A stretch of DNA of 64,000 nucleotides from Nanobdellota archaeon (GTDB taxonomy: Archaea > Nanobdellota > Nanobdellia > Parvarchaeales > Parvarchaeaceae). Under the pieces are notes generated by a model, which searched no databases, had not been told where the DNA came from, and saw only the letters and a list, made by a program, of their open reading frames with translations. A program made the position numbers and the translations under genes. Location: positions 1 through 64,000 of the forward strand of contig JAJZBD010000001.1 in NCBI GenBank assembly GCA_021799085.1, given 5' to 3'. Shown here piece by piece: positions 1 through 9,796 of the stretch (its first letter is position 1; the number at the start of each line of letters is the position of its first letter).

Positions 1-181
1 AACCGCTTATTATTGTTGGTGCTGAAGGTACTCTAAAAACGCCTAGTGAGAAAAGTATTACCAATACCAATACTATTATTATAAGAACCCAGCCCCAGCT
101 CATTAGATAATCCAATGCCGCCTGGGCTTCCCTTCTTTCATCTTTCTTTCTTACATTAGTCATTTTTTTGTTACGTGGCAT
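1..181 (-). CDS. Class III signal peptide / type IV pilin-like protein, N-terminal part (runs off left edge)
   Basis: Reverse-strand reading from ATG at 181 gives MPRNKKMTNVRKKDERREAQAALDYLMSWGWVLIIIVLVLVILFSLGVF..., with the AQAALDYLM(S)WGW hydrophobic motif typical of archaeal pilin-like N-termini. Below the track's length cutoff or truncated. Confidence 0.75.
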   Translation of the reverse strand, partial: MPRNKKMTNVRKKDERREAQAALDYLMSWGWVLIIIVLVLVILFSLGVFRVPSAPTIISG

Positions 182-272
182 ACATATTAAATACTGTAAG
201 TCTATTAATATTTTATAATTAGTAAATTGGAAAAATATACTGTATATAGTAAGAGCATAAAACTCGCGGATA

Positions 273-902
273 TTAGCCTACCACGGTCTTCCTTATCCTT
301 TTCCAAATATCGTTTTCAAATCTTTCCTGGTTTGCCCACCTACCTCTTGGATGATAACCATATCTTTCCCAATACCCATCTTTGTAATCCTTTACCAAAA
401 AGATTAATTTAAGCCATTTTGCGCTTTTCCACCCATACAATGAAGGGATAAAAGGCCTTGCCGGAAAACCCTGCTCTTTTTTAAGTACCTCTCCATTTAA
501 CTTTAGAGCTATAATTGAATCTTCTGTTATGTCCTCTAAGTTAACTGGCACAGTATACCCATCCAAACAATAAAAAATGGCAAATTTAGCCTCTTTCTGA
601 ACACCCGACATTTCAAGAAGCTTTTTTAATGAAGGTCCCTCCCATAAAACGTTCTTAATAGACCATTTAGTAACGCAATTAAAATCTAGATTATATTTCA
701 AATGCTCCATTTTATTTAGTTCATCATACGAAAAAGACAGCTTTTTGTTTACAAGGCCATCAATTTCTAATCTCCAATTTTCTATGTCAACATCCAAGGA
801 ATTGCCGTTTAATGCATCATACAGAATGAAGTTTTTTATGTAAAATTGACCTTTTGCAGGAGGAATCTCCTTTTCCATGCTAAAATAAAAACTTTTTAAC
901 AA
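273..902 (-). CDS. Molybdopterin-dependent oxidoreductase, YedY/sulfite oxidase-like catalytic domain
   Basis: Contains FNCVTKWSIKNVLWEGPSLKKLL (Mo-ligand Cys context), then GFPARPFIPSLYGWKSAKWLKLIFL, as in PF00174. Confidence 0.8.
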   Translation of the reverse strand: MLKSFYFSMEKEIPPAKGQFYIKNFILYDALNGNSLDVDIENWRLEIDGLVNKKLSFSYDELNKMEHLKYNLDFNCVTKWSIKNVLWEGPSLKKLLEMSGVQKEAKFAIFYCLDGYTVPVNLEDITEDSIIALKLNGEVLKKEQGFPARPFIPSLYGWKSAKWLKLIFLVKDYKDGYWERYGYHPRGRWANQERFENDIWKRIRKTVVG

Positions 903-957
903 TTAAATCTAACTATATCTATCTCTATCAAATAAATTAAATTAGAAAGTTTACTGT

Positions 958-1854
958 CTAATGTCTTTTTTTATTTTCCAAAGAATTCCGTATCTGTATC
1001 AAGCGCTTTATTATCTCGCTTCTTGGTATATCCTCTGACTGAGACTTGCACACTGCATTGACTGAAAAGATATTGCTTTTGTTTGCAAAGCTTGTTTCAG
1101 ATATGAAAACTGACGGCAAACCTTTTACAAATGAAAGCTTCTTCAATTCTGATTTTGCCATTTCCATGAATTTATCCGGATCTATACTTGAAGGGATCTC
1201 ATACCTAACTTTTACATTTCGGTATTCCTCATTATTAAGAAATATGGAAGCCTGTAGTACTATGCTATTGGGAATCTTTATCGGTATATTATTGTCTAAG
1301 CGTATTGTGGTAAATGTCAATGTCATCTTTTCTACTATACCAGTATAACCCGGAACAAGAAAATCATCGGAAAAGAATTTTGGCGGATAACTTGGTGCAA
1401 TTAAACCATACTGCCATGTGCTTAAGGTTATCCTATCGCCAATATTGAATGGCCTAGAAAAAAGAAGAACTATACCGCTGAAAAAGTTTGAAAGGGATGC
1501 CTGTGCGGCCAGGCCCACTACAACGCCTACAAACCCTCCTCCTAATAAAATGGAGGTTAAGCCTATCTTAAAAGACGAAAGTGCGATCGCTATAACTATT
1601 ATGTATCCTGCTAACCTAGTAATGAAAACTATTGTATTTGTAACCTGCTTGTTCTTATTGTTTGCTTTTGCCTCTACTATATCGCTTACAATATTTACTA
1701 TCAAAACGCCTGCAATTAATATAAGAACAATGTATATTATGCTATTGATATTTGAAGGGATGCCTGAAATTAACGTTATAATGTATGCTATTACTGAGAA
1801 AAGAACTAAAATCAAGAGTATAAAATAAATTTTACTCTTGACTTTCGAATCCAT
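958..1854 (-). CDS. Mechanosensitive ion channel, MscS family
   Basis: GGGFVGVVVGLAAQASLSNFFSGIVLLFSRPFNIGDRI pore/beta-domain motif after TM segments. Confidence 0.88.
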   Translation of the reverse strand: MDSKVKSKIYFILLILVLFSVIAYIITLISGIPSNINSIIYIVLILIAGVLIVNIVSDIVEAKANNKNKQVTNTIVFITRLAGYIIVIAIALSSFKIGLTSILLGGGFVGVVVGLAAQASLSNFFSGIVLLFSRPFNIGDRITLSTWQYGLIAPSYPPKFFSDDFLVPGYTGIVEKMTLTFTTIRLDNNIPIKIPNSIVLQASIFLNNEEYRNVKVRYEIPSSIDPDKFMEMAKSELKKLSFVKGLPSVFISETSFANKSNIFSVNAVCKSQSEDIPRSEIIKRLIQIRNSLENKKRH

Positions 1855-1903
1855 TACCTTAAAAGAAGCTCATTATATAAAATCATTATTGTTTTAATTC
1901 CTT

Positions 1904-2284
1904 TTAAGCGAGCTGCTGGTTCTTTCCAAGTACTTGTATTATTGAGATTACAACAGATTCTGCGATTATTATGCTTATCAGCAACCCATAAAGATAAAAG
2001 TATATCTCAAATGAAGGCGAAGTAAACAATCCGGCAATAAGAAAGAAAGTAACTATGCCTGGTGACAAGAAAAGTATTGAAATCTTCCACCAGTTACTCT
2101 TGAACAGAGCTACCCTCTGGGTGTTTGCAACCCTCATTTTGCTGAACCTCTTAAAGAAAAGAACTAAAGAAACGACTAAAAGCAAAGCCCCTATTGAAAC
2201 CAGAATTATCGGCAAAATAAAGCCTGCCAACGGATTCACTGCAGACGTGCTTATTAAGATTGCACTAGTCATAGCTAAATACAA
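1904..2284 (-). CDS. Hypothetical membrane protein
   Basis: 126 aa, several predicted TM stretches; overlaps the start of the next ORF by 20 nt. Confidence 0.55.
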   Translation of the reverse strand: MYLAMTSAILISTSAVNPLAGFILPIILVSIGALLLVVSLVLFFKRFSKMRVANTQRVALFKSNWWKISILFLSPGIVTFFLIAGLFTSPSFEIYFYLYGLLISIIIAESVVISIIQVLGKNQQLA

Positions 2285-2819
2285 ACCTCGCTAGGTATTT
2301 TAATGAAATGCTTATAAGAGATAAGGCTACTAGCAAAAAAGCCACCGTACCAAGAATTACTCCCAATAAGAATGATAGGGTTGCATATCTTGTTAGTATA
2401 CTTACAAAAAATGCTGCTATTGCAAACAGAACCATTACTGATGCCAGTAAAAGCATGGAAAAAGGATTATTGCTTCTGTTAAGGTTCAATATCATAGTAA
2501 CTATCGGAGCATTGTCCCTTCTGTGCTTAAACAACGCTATGAAGGATATTATTCCAAAGAAAAACAAGGAAACACCTATAACTATATCTAATCCTACAAA
2601 AGCGTAGTTTATTGCAAAAAGGTAATTATAATTTGCGGTTCCTGTTACAGTAACAGAGCTGGAGACTGCTGGAACGTAAGAAATGGATGATATTTTCGGA
2701 GAGACTGCGAAAAAGACAAGGATTGCAGTTATAATTATCAATGCTGCAAATCCAAATTTTAAGTATTTTAGTTTTTTAGAGACATTATAAACCAATGCCT
2801 CGCTTTTTGCATTCTTCAT
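2265..2819 (-). CDS. Hypothetical membrane protein
   Basis: 184 aa, about 4 hydrophobic segments. Confidence 0.6.
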   Translation of the reverse strand: MKNAKSEALVYNVSKKLKYLKFGFAALIIITAILVFFAVSPKISSISYVPAVSSSVTVTGTANYNYLFAINYAFVGLDIVIGVSLFFFGIISFIALFKHRRDNAPIVTMILNLNRSNNPFSMLLLASVMVLFAIAAFFVSILTRYATLSFLLGVILGTVAFLLVALSLISISLKYLARFVFSYD

Positions 2820-2849
2820 ATTAAATTCAATACCTTAAAATATAAATAG

Positions 2850-3824
2850 CTATTTTTTACTATAAAATACAGATAAATTGGAATTTGAATTGTAAAAAAT
2901 AAAAATTATAAAAATAAGGATATACAATGGACCTGCAGCTAGGTCAGTTACGCCTGCAAAAAATGGCCCGCCAAAACCTTGTATAACAGACCATGAAAAC
3001 AGGCTATAGACTATGCCAGCAATGTAAACCCACTTTCTGAATAAACCGAAAATAAGTAGCAAAGCAATTGCTAACTCTGAAAATGCATATATATACAGGA
3101 ATAAATGTATGTTAGGCAGTATCAATTTATCCCAGAATAGAAAAAAAGGTATAAGGAATTTCGGTTCTCCTAGAATTTGCATTAGCTGATTGCCGGCTAC
3201 ATTTGAAGCAGTGCCGCTAACAAGTTTTAAAGATGCATTTATTGCAAGTACTGCACCGAATGCTATTGAAGAGATTGCAAAAACATTTGTTTTTTCGTTC
3301 TTTGATTTTGACTTATTGAAGAACGCAAGCCTTTCCCATAACTTGAATTTCTTCTTTATTGCATTATCAACCGAGATATCCTTTGCATTGAAATTCCTTT
3401 CAGAGAATATCAACAGTAAAAACAAAAGAAAATAAACTGGAGTTGCACCTATGTCAAGGGTTCCTGCTATGTAAGGCCCTCCAAACTGGCTTATAGTAAG
3501 CCATATTGCTATTGAATATACCGCTCCGGCAATATACAAAAACTTTTTGAAAAAACCCAGTATAAGAAATAAGCCTATTAAAAACTCGACAACTATGGCA
3601 AAAGTTACAAAGAGATTTATATTGTTTGCTGTAACATTTGCCCAAAACGAAACCCATGGATAAACAAATGACCATGCACCATACGCTCCTGAAAGGACAT
3701 CTTCCTTTATCAAATAAGTGGAATCCGGTATAAGCTTAAGCAAGGAATCTGCTATGAATATTACGCCCAAAAAAATTCTAGTTATGATAGGTATTTTGTC
3801 AAACTTGAGTTTAACTTTTTCCAT
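2850..3824 (-). CDS. DoxX/DoxD-like membrane protein with internal duplication
   Basis: Two homologous halves: FKKFLYIAGAVYSIAIWLTISQFGGPYIAGTLDIGATPVYFLLFLLLIF and FRKWVYIAGIVYSLFSWSVIQGFGGPFFAGVTDLAAGPLYILIFIIFIF. Confidence 0.7.
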   Translation of the reverse strand: MEKVKLKFDKIPIITRIFLGVIFIADSLLKLIPDSTYLIKEDVLSGAYGAWSFVYPWVSFWANVTANNINLFVTFAIVVEFLIGLFLILGFFKKFLYIAGAVYSIAIWLTISQFGGPYIAGTLDIGATPVYFLLFLLLIFSERNFNAKDISVDNAIKKKFKLWERLAFFNKSKSKNEKTNVFAISSIAFGAVLAINASLKLVSGTASNVAGNQLMQILGEPKFLIPFFLFWDKLILPNIHLFLYIYAFSELAIALLLIFGLFRKWVYIAGIVYSLFSWSVIQGFGGPFFAGVTDLAAGPLYILIFIIFIFYNSNSNLSVFYSKK

Positions 3825-3837
3825 TAACTAAAATTAG

Positions 3838-4572
3838 TTAAGAATAGCCATTGCCGATAGTGCTTGCAGAAGAAGGAGAACTGCTTACTATTATTTTACC
3901 ATACATACCCAATTCTGCATGCCCAAATACGGGACAAAGGTACCAATATACGCCGTTTGTGTTTGCATTAAATGTTTCACTCTCTTCGTATATTCTTCCA
4001 TTTTTAGGAGGAGGTATAAGTATGCCTTTCACAACGATATCGTTTGCACCGGTATAACCGTCAAACGCACTTTCTGGCCCTGCAGTAGAGTATGGTGGTG
4101 CGTAGCTATCATTTACAATCATATATCCATGATAAGCATAATCTGATAAATCAAATGCATCGAAGGTTACCGTGGAACCCTGCTTTATTACTATGGTCGG
4201 GTTAACAAGCCCATACACCGTGAAAGCTGGAAGTGCCTGAAGATCAAGCTCACCCAATAATGCCTTGTAAGGAGTGTGTGTTCCTGGAATTGTAGAGTTT
4301 AATGTAATATTATTTACTGGATCCGAGGACAAGTTGTCTATCATCCCCATAGATATTGTAGTCGATTTGTTGACGTATATCGTATTTGTAGCTGCGTTGA
4401 CTGTAACGCCTGCCGGCACAGTACTTAAGGCAGTAGAAACAGAAACGGAAACTGGGCCTGCAAAGCTTATCGTGTGATTAATAACAAGAAATGCCACTAC
4501 TATGACTATTACTGCGATAACAACTATTATCGCCAAAACCATTGCATTGCTGTTTTTAGCATTTTCCATCAC
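3838..4572 (-). CDS. Membrane-anchored cupredoxin (type-1 copper protein)
   Basis: N-terminal TM; C-terminal YWYLCPVFGHAELGMYGKIIV gives the C-x4-H-x4-M copper ligand set, with an upstream His in DLSDYAYHGYMIV. Confidence 0.85.
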   Translation of the reverse strand: MMENAKNSNAMVLAIIVVIAVIVIVVAFLVINHTISFAGPVSVSVSTALSTVPAGVTVNAATNTIYVNKSTTISMGMIDNLSSDPVNNITLNSTIPGTHTPYKALLGELDLQALPAFTVYGLVNPTIVIKQGSTVTFDAFDLSDYAYHGYMIVNDSYAPPYSTAGPESAFDGYTGANDIVVKGILIPPPKNGRIYEESETFNANTNGVYWYLCPVFGHAELGMYGKIIVSSSPSSASTIGNGYS

Positions 4573-5234
4573 ACTACCTCAATTTTACCATACATGCCTA
4601 ATTCTGCATGCCCTGGTATAGGACAAAGATAATAGTAAGTGCCGGTTGCATTGAATGTATAAGACCCGCTCGTTGAATAGATGCTTCCACTGAAAGGATT
4701 GCTGGGATTAGCAGGTGGCGGCAATGCTGGCAAATACAAAAGATCTGCTTTTAGTGATTCAGGAGAAAGAGTAGTAAATGGATTAAAAGGTGGAGCTTGA
4801 GGAGTTATTGCGAATATATGTATTTCTGCTCCGAGATTTATGAAAACAAAGTTTACAGTAGAGCCTTTATTTATAACGAATGTTGGGTCTATTAAACCGT
4901 AATCTCCAAAGTATGGAAGCTCATGATTTGGGGTTTCAAGGTATGCATCTGCCTTCGTTATATTAACCGGATATGTTATGTTGTAAACCGGATTATAAGA
5001 TATATTCTCATACGCGACTATTGGTATTGTAACATTTGAGCCGGTTATTACTATAGAATTGTTTGCAGAGTATACAGCTGCGCCGCTGGGAACAGTGTGT
5101 ATGAATTTAAGAAGCGCTGCTGAAGGAGATGAAGGTACCAAAGTGTATATTATAACAACAGCAATTACAACAATAAGAGCCACTGCAACTATTTCATAAA
5201 TAAAGAAATTGTTCTTCTTTGGCTTTTCCTGCAT
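4569..5234 (-). CDS. Membrane-anchored cupredoxin, paralog of neighbour
   Basis: YYYLCPIPGHAELGMYGKIEVV (C-x4-H-x4-M) plus upstream INLGAEIHIFAIT; 4-nt overlap with the downstream paralog. Confidence 0.85.
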   Translation of the reverse strand: MQEKPKKNNFFIYEIVAVALIVVIAVVIIYTLVPSSPSAALLKFIHTVPSGAAVYSANNSIVITGSNVTIPIVAYENISYNPVYNITYPVNITKADAYLETPNHELPYFGDYGLIDPTFVINKGSTVNFVFINLGAEIHIFAITPQAPPFNPFTTLSPESLKADLLYLPALPPPANPSNPFSGSIYSTSGSYTFNATGTYYYLCPIPGHAELGMYGKIEVV

Positions 5235-5254
5235 TTTAGTTATAGGAATTTGGT

Positions 5255-5611
5255 TTATTTAAATCTTTTTAAAGAGTTCTTGATCTTTTTGCCAAATTTT
5301 GAATAGGCAACTCTTGCTAATTCTATGTCTAAATATGTGCCGAGAACTGCAACTGCATAGATTACCGGAAGGGTAGCAGCAGCATGCTCTACATAAGCAA
5401 AATGATATTCATAACCTGGTATTATATTAAATTCCTTTTCAGTCAATAACCCCGAATACATCTCTGGAAATGCCATTATGCCGGATAATAATAGCTTGTA
5501 GGTCTTCGGATGTTTCTTCAAGTAGTTAAATGCCTTTTGTTTAAGCTGGCTTTTATTCTCTGGTAATAGTTCTTCTAAATTGCTTGACTCCATTTCTTTG
5601 AATGAATACAA
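5255..5611 (-). CDS. Hypothetical protein
   Basis: 118-aa ORF in operon-like spacing. Confidence 0.55.
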   Translation of the reverse strand: MYSFKEMESSNLEELLPENKSQLKQKAFNYLKKHPKTYKLLLSGIMAFPEMYSGLLTEKEFNIIPGYEYHFAYVEHAAATLPVIYAVAVLGTYLDIELARVAYSKFGKKIKNSLKRFK

Positions 5612-5631
5612 CTAGTAAATAAGCTTTTTTA

Positions 5632-6294
5632 TTAACGTTCTATGTATTTTTTCCAGTTTTTTATGTCTTTTTCTACAGGAACATAATGTACGTTTTCATA
5701 AGCCTCATTTTCTGCTACATTCACAATCCTTAAATCATTTGGATTGTTATGCTCGAGTATATTAAGAAAGGTTTTACCTTTTTCAAAGGAGGGATAAATG
5801 TGCCAGCAAACTACTTGTCCGTCTCTGTTCTTCCTTATATTCTCCAAGATATATTCTCTTTTTTCATCTAGGTCAGTAACTTCTTGGTTATCCACCAAAG
5901 ATATTTTGTAATACCTAAAAAAGTTCTGATCTGGATTAAGCCTTTTCTTATCCAGCAAATCAATAGTGTATATCAAATTTGTTTTTAAGCGCTGACTTAA
6001 TAGCTCGCTGTCATTTCCCTTTGAGATGTAATTCACTCTCCCCGGAGTGCTGTTTTTAAAAAGATAAAGTATGTCCTCTCCATTTTCATCCACAACATAA
6101 GCGTGCACTCTTTTATAGGTCAAAAGATCTGAATTTTTATAAAGCTTATATTCCGGGTTAACTTTGCTGGTTGGCGCATTTACCTTCAAGACAGCGAAAG
6201 AAAACGCAAAATTCATGTCGTTTGTATAACCATCATAAGAATCTATTTTTTCAGCGTTATTTAATAAAGACTCTAAAATTGCGTCTTTTTTCAT
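5632..6294 (-). CDS. Hypothetical protein
   Basis: 220-aa ORF; no family recognised. Confidence 0.65.
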   Translation of the reverse strand: MKKDAILESLLNNAEKIDSYDGYTNDMNFAFSFAVLKVNAPTSKVNPEYKLYKNSDLLTYKRVHAYVVDENGEDILYLFKNSTPGRVNYISKGNDSELLSQRLKTNLIYTIDLLDKKRLNPDQNFFRYYKISLVDNQEVTDLDEKREYILENIRKNRDGQVVCWHIYPSFEKGKTFLNILEHNNPNDLRIVNVAENEAYENVHYVPVEKDIKNWKKYIER

Positions 6295-6381
6295 ATTTTT
6301 TATAGAAAAATTCTAATATATAAATCTTATTATTTGTAAATTTTACAAGAATAATCTTTAAAATGTAGGTTTACTCAATAT

Positions 6382-8172
6382 CTAATATTCCTGAACGTTC
6401 TTGTACATCTTGTTGAATTCATCCCAAAGCTCATCCGGTAAATGTTTTTCAAATTTTTTGAAGAAAACTTTGACTTCATTTAACTCTTTTAGCCACCCAT
6501 TTTTATCGAAGTAAAACAATTCCTTGATTTTTTCTTTTCCGATGTTTAATCCCCTTAAATCCAAATCATTTATATCTGGTATAAAACCAATTGGCAGTTC
6601 AACTGCGTTTACTTTTCCATCAACTCTGTCAATCATCCATTTTAACACCCTGAAGTTTTCGCTGAAACCTGGCCAGATATAATTTCCTTTTCCATCCTTT
6701 CTAAACCAATTTACGTTAAAAACCTTCGGCGGTGTTTTTATTCTTTTAGCTACATCGAACCAATGCTTAAAATAATCGCCCATATTATAACCGCAAAAAG
6801 CAAGCATCGACATCGGGTCTGATCTTACTATGCCAGTAGAGCCTGACTGAGCCGCAGTTGTCTCTGCTCTAGTCATTGCTCCCAATAAAATACCCTGCTC
6901 AAAACTCTTGGCTTCGTATACCAAAGGGATAAGTGAAGAACGCCTGCCTCCAAACAGCATCGCTGACAGCTTAACGCCTTTTGGATCCTTGTATGCTTGA
7001 GATTTAAAAGGATACTGCTTTAACGGCGTAGTAAACCTTGAATTTTTATGCGCCGCACTGCTTTCACTTCCAGGATGCCATTCTATGCCATTCCAGTCAT
7101 ATAAAGTTTCGGGAGGCTCGCTTAAACCTTCCCACCAAGGAGTATTCGTCTTTGGGTTTAAAGCAACATTTGTAAAAATTGTGTTTTTCTTTAACGAATC
7201 TAGGATATTTGGATTGCTGCTAGGGCCTGTGCCATATGCAACTCCAAAGAAACCGTTTTCAGGATTTATGCCGCGCAGTTCTCCTTTTTTACCTACAAAA
7301 AGCCAGCTTATATCATCTCCAACAGTTCTTGCATAGAAGTCTTTAAAATCGCTTGGAGGCTTTATCATTGCAAGGTTTGTTTTTCCGCTTGCACTTGGAA
7401 GTGCACCGCTTATGTAATATTTCTTGTTTCTTTTTTTATTTTCCACTTCAAGTAGAAACATGTGTTCTGCTAACCAACCCTCGTCCCTTGCAGCTACGCT
7501 TGCAATTCTTAAGGCATGTGGTTTTTTGCTTAATACTGCATTTCCACCATATTCTGTGTTTATGCTCATCAATAACCATTCATCAGGAAAATGACATATG
7601 TACCTATTTTCTAGGCTCAAATTGCCGGTAGAATGCAGTGCTCTTACGTATTTTTTCTTTCTTTTTATTTCATTTACTGCAACCTTTCCCATTCTTGTAA
7701 GTATGCGCATGTTTACAACGACATATGCACTGTCAGTTATTTCAACGCCGACCTGGGAAAAATCAGAGTTTTCCGGACCCATGAGATAAGGAACAACATA
7801 CATTGTCCTCCCTTTCATAGCTCCGTTGAAAAGATTCCACATCATTTTCAACGCTTTTTCCTTTTTCATCCACCTGTTTGTCGGGCCTGCTTCTTCTTCA
7901 TTGTCAGTGCATATTAAAGTACGGTCTTCTACCCTTGCAACATCATTTTTCTGCGTACGGTAAAGATAGCAGTTCTTGTATTCCCTTTCATTAAGCTTTA
8001 TCCATTTTCCTTCATTTGTAAGCAAATTTGTTAACTCTCTATTTTCTTCGTCAGAGCCATCGCACCAGTATAATTTAGCAGGTTTTGTTCTTTTTCTTAC
8101 TTCCTCAACCCAAGAAATCAAAGAACTTGGCAAAGATATTATCTGTTTGTTATCAAGCATCGCTAATTTCAC
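6382..8172 (-). CDS. pckG: Phosphoenolpyruvate carboxykinase (GTP)
   Basis: SGALPSASGKTNLAMIKP, TVGDDISWLF, GVAYGTG and MLFGGRRSSLIPLVYEA motifs of GTP-type PEPCK. Confidence 0.95.
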   Translation of the reverse strand: MKLAMLDNKQIISLPSSLISWVEEVRKRTKPAKLYWCDGSDEENRELTNLLTNEGKWIKLNEREYKNCYLYRTQKNDVARVEDRTLICTDNEEEAGPTNRWMKKEKALKMMWNLFNGAMKGRTMYVVPYLMGPENSDFSQVGVEITDSAYVVVNMRILTRMGKVAVNEIKRKKKYVRALHSTGNLSLENRYICHFPDEWLLMSINTEYGGNAVLSKKPHALRIASVAARDEGWLAEHMFLLEVENKKRNKKYYISGALPSASGKTNLAMIKPPSDFKDFYARTVGDDISWLFVGKKGELRGINPENGFFGVAYGTGPSSNPNILDSLKKNTIFTNVALNPKTNTPWWEGLSEPPETLYDWNGIEWHPGSESSAAHKNSRFTTPLKQYPFKSQAYKDPKGVKLSAMLFGGRRSSLIPLVYEAKSFEQGILLGAMTRAETTAAQSGSTGIVRSDPMSMLAFCGYNMGDYFKHWFDVAKRIKTPPKVFNVNWFRKDGKGNYIWPGFSENFRVLKWMIDRVDGKVNAVELPIGFIPDINDLDLRGLNIGKEKIKELFYFDKNGWLKELNEVKVFFKKFEKHLPDELWDEFNKMYKNVQEY

Positions 8173-8344
8173 CTACAATTCAAAGCTTTCATGTTAAATA
8201 AAACTAAATCAAAAGCCAAAACACAGTATTAGTATGCATTCAATTGATTTATATTTTTTTATCCGATACTAATAATCAAAAACGGGTTTTCACTTTTATT
8301 AAAAGTAAAAATTGATGATTGAAAAATGATTAAAAGCTTAAATA

Positions 8345-9796
8345 TTGAAAGTTTTCAAAGGATTAGATATGGTTTTCGGTAATAACACAATAGATTCTTT
8401 GTATACGGCTAAAAAAGAAATAGAAGAATTAGTTAAGGGTAATAAAGATAACAAAAAATTGAATGAAATAATAAAAAGCAAGGGAGTAAAACTTGAGAAT
8501 TTACTTAGCACTGAAGTAAAGTTAGAGTATGATAATCTTGGCATAAGTACTTCTTATTTAACAAGAGATTACCCAAGCAATGTTGTCAACCTAATAGACA
8601 TACTTGAAGACGTAAAAGAATTTTCAAAAAGCGCTTACAAAAAGATGCGGTTTGACATTGACCACAATGAAAATGATGGAAGCTATTACATAAAAGCATT
8701 TGATGAAAAAGACGAAAGCTTATTCTATTTAAGATTAGCAAAAGGTTCATTTGATATGGATGACGGCTCAAAGCATGTCTTTTTGTCTACAGGCATATAC
8801 AAGAATTTCGCTGAAAAACCCTCATTTGCAAGAGAGCTATTTTCGATATTAAATGAAAAAGTAATAATAAAAGACATAGAAAAAACGTACAAAGACCTAT
8901 TAATTGAAGGAACTGATTCGGAGAATGCAAGCAGTTTAACCGATATACTCAAAGGCTTGGGGCTAGAAGTTTACAATAGCGATGTAAACATGAAAGCAGT
9001 GGGGGGATACAACGATATAAAGGATAGAATAGAAAGAGAGGTATTCACTCCCTTTGCACATAAAGACATACTAGAAGAGATAAGAAAGCTTACAAGAATA
9101 ACCAAGAAGAACGAAACGAATAGTGCGTTATTCTATGGAGAACCCGGTACTGGTAAAACGTTAATGGCAAGAGTCATATCAAATGAAAACAAGCTTAATT
9201 TCATATATATGAATATATCACAGATATACTCACATTGGTATGGCGATTCTCCAAGGAGAATGGAATCTGCATTTGACCTTGTAAACAAATATTCGAAACA
9301 GAACGGTAAAACCGTATTGTTCATAGATGAGATAGACTCTTTGGGCAGCAGACAGTACAATGGAAATGAAAGCAATAAGGTATTAAATGTACTCCTTACA
9401 AAATTGAGCGGAATTAAGTCTGGAGAGAATGAAAACCTGCTTTTAATCGGCTGCACAAACCTTATTGACAATCTTGACCCTGCTTTGGTCTCTAGATTCA
9501 AAAGCAAGATTTACTTTAGAAAGCCTGATGAAAATGACAGAATTGGGATAATAGCAACATACTCACAGAAATTACCTGAAAATGACATAAAGACATTTGC
9601 CAAGAACACCGAAGGACTAACTGGCAGAGACATTGAATCAATTGTTTCAATAGCTGAAGAGAACCTTGCATATGATATAGCAAACAAAAAAAGAGATTAC
9701 AGGACACCAAAAATAGAGGATTACATGCATGCAATAAGTTTATTCAAACAAAGCCATGAGCAGGAAAAGCAGAAAACAAGCGGATTATACAGCTAA
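8345..9796 (+). CDS. AAA+ ATPase (FtsH/CDC48-like AAA domain)
   Basis: GEPGTGKTLMARVI (Walker A), TVLFIDEIDSLGSR (Walker B), ALVSRFKSKIYF (Arg finger region). Confidence 0.88.
   Translation: MKVFKGLDMVFGNNTIDSLYTAKKEIEELVKGNKDNKKLNEIIKSKGVKLENLLSTEVKLEYDNLGISTSYLTRDYPSNVVNLIDILEDVKEFSKSAYKKMRFDIDHNENDGSYYIKAFDEKDESLFYLRLAKGSFDMDDGSKHVFLSTGIYKNFAEKPSFARELFSILNEKVIIKDIEKTYKDLLIEGTDSENASSLTDILKGLGLEVYNSDVNMKAVGGYNDIKDRIEREVFTPFAHKDILEEIRKLTRITKKNETNSALFYGEPGTGKTLMARVISNENKLNFIYMNISQIYSHWYGDSPRRMESAFDLVNKYSKQNGKTVLFIDEIDSLGSRQYNGNESNKVLNVLLTKLSGIKSGENENLLLIGCTNLIDNLDPALVSRFKSKIYFRKPDENDRIGIIATYSQKLPENDIKTFAKNTEGLTGRDIESIVSIAEENLAYDIANKKRDYRTPKIEDYMHAISLFKQSHEQEKQKTSGLYS

Noticed and set aside
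3454-3675. 73-aa minus-strand ORF inside the DoxX-like gene
   Set aside because: Alternate frame of the same strand within a better supported 324-aa membrane protein.
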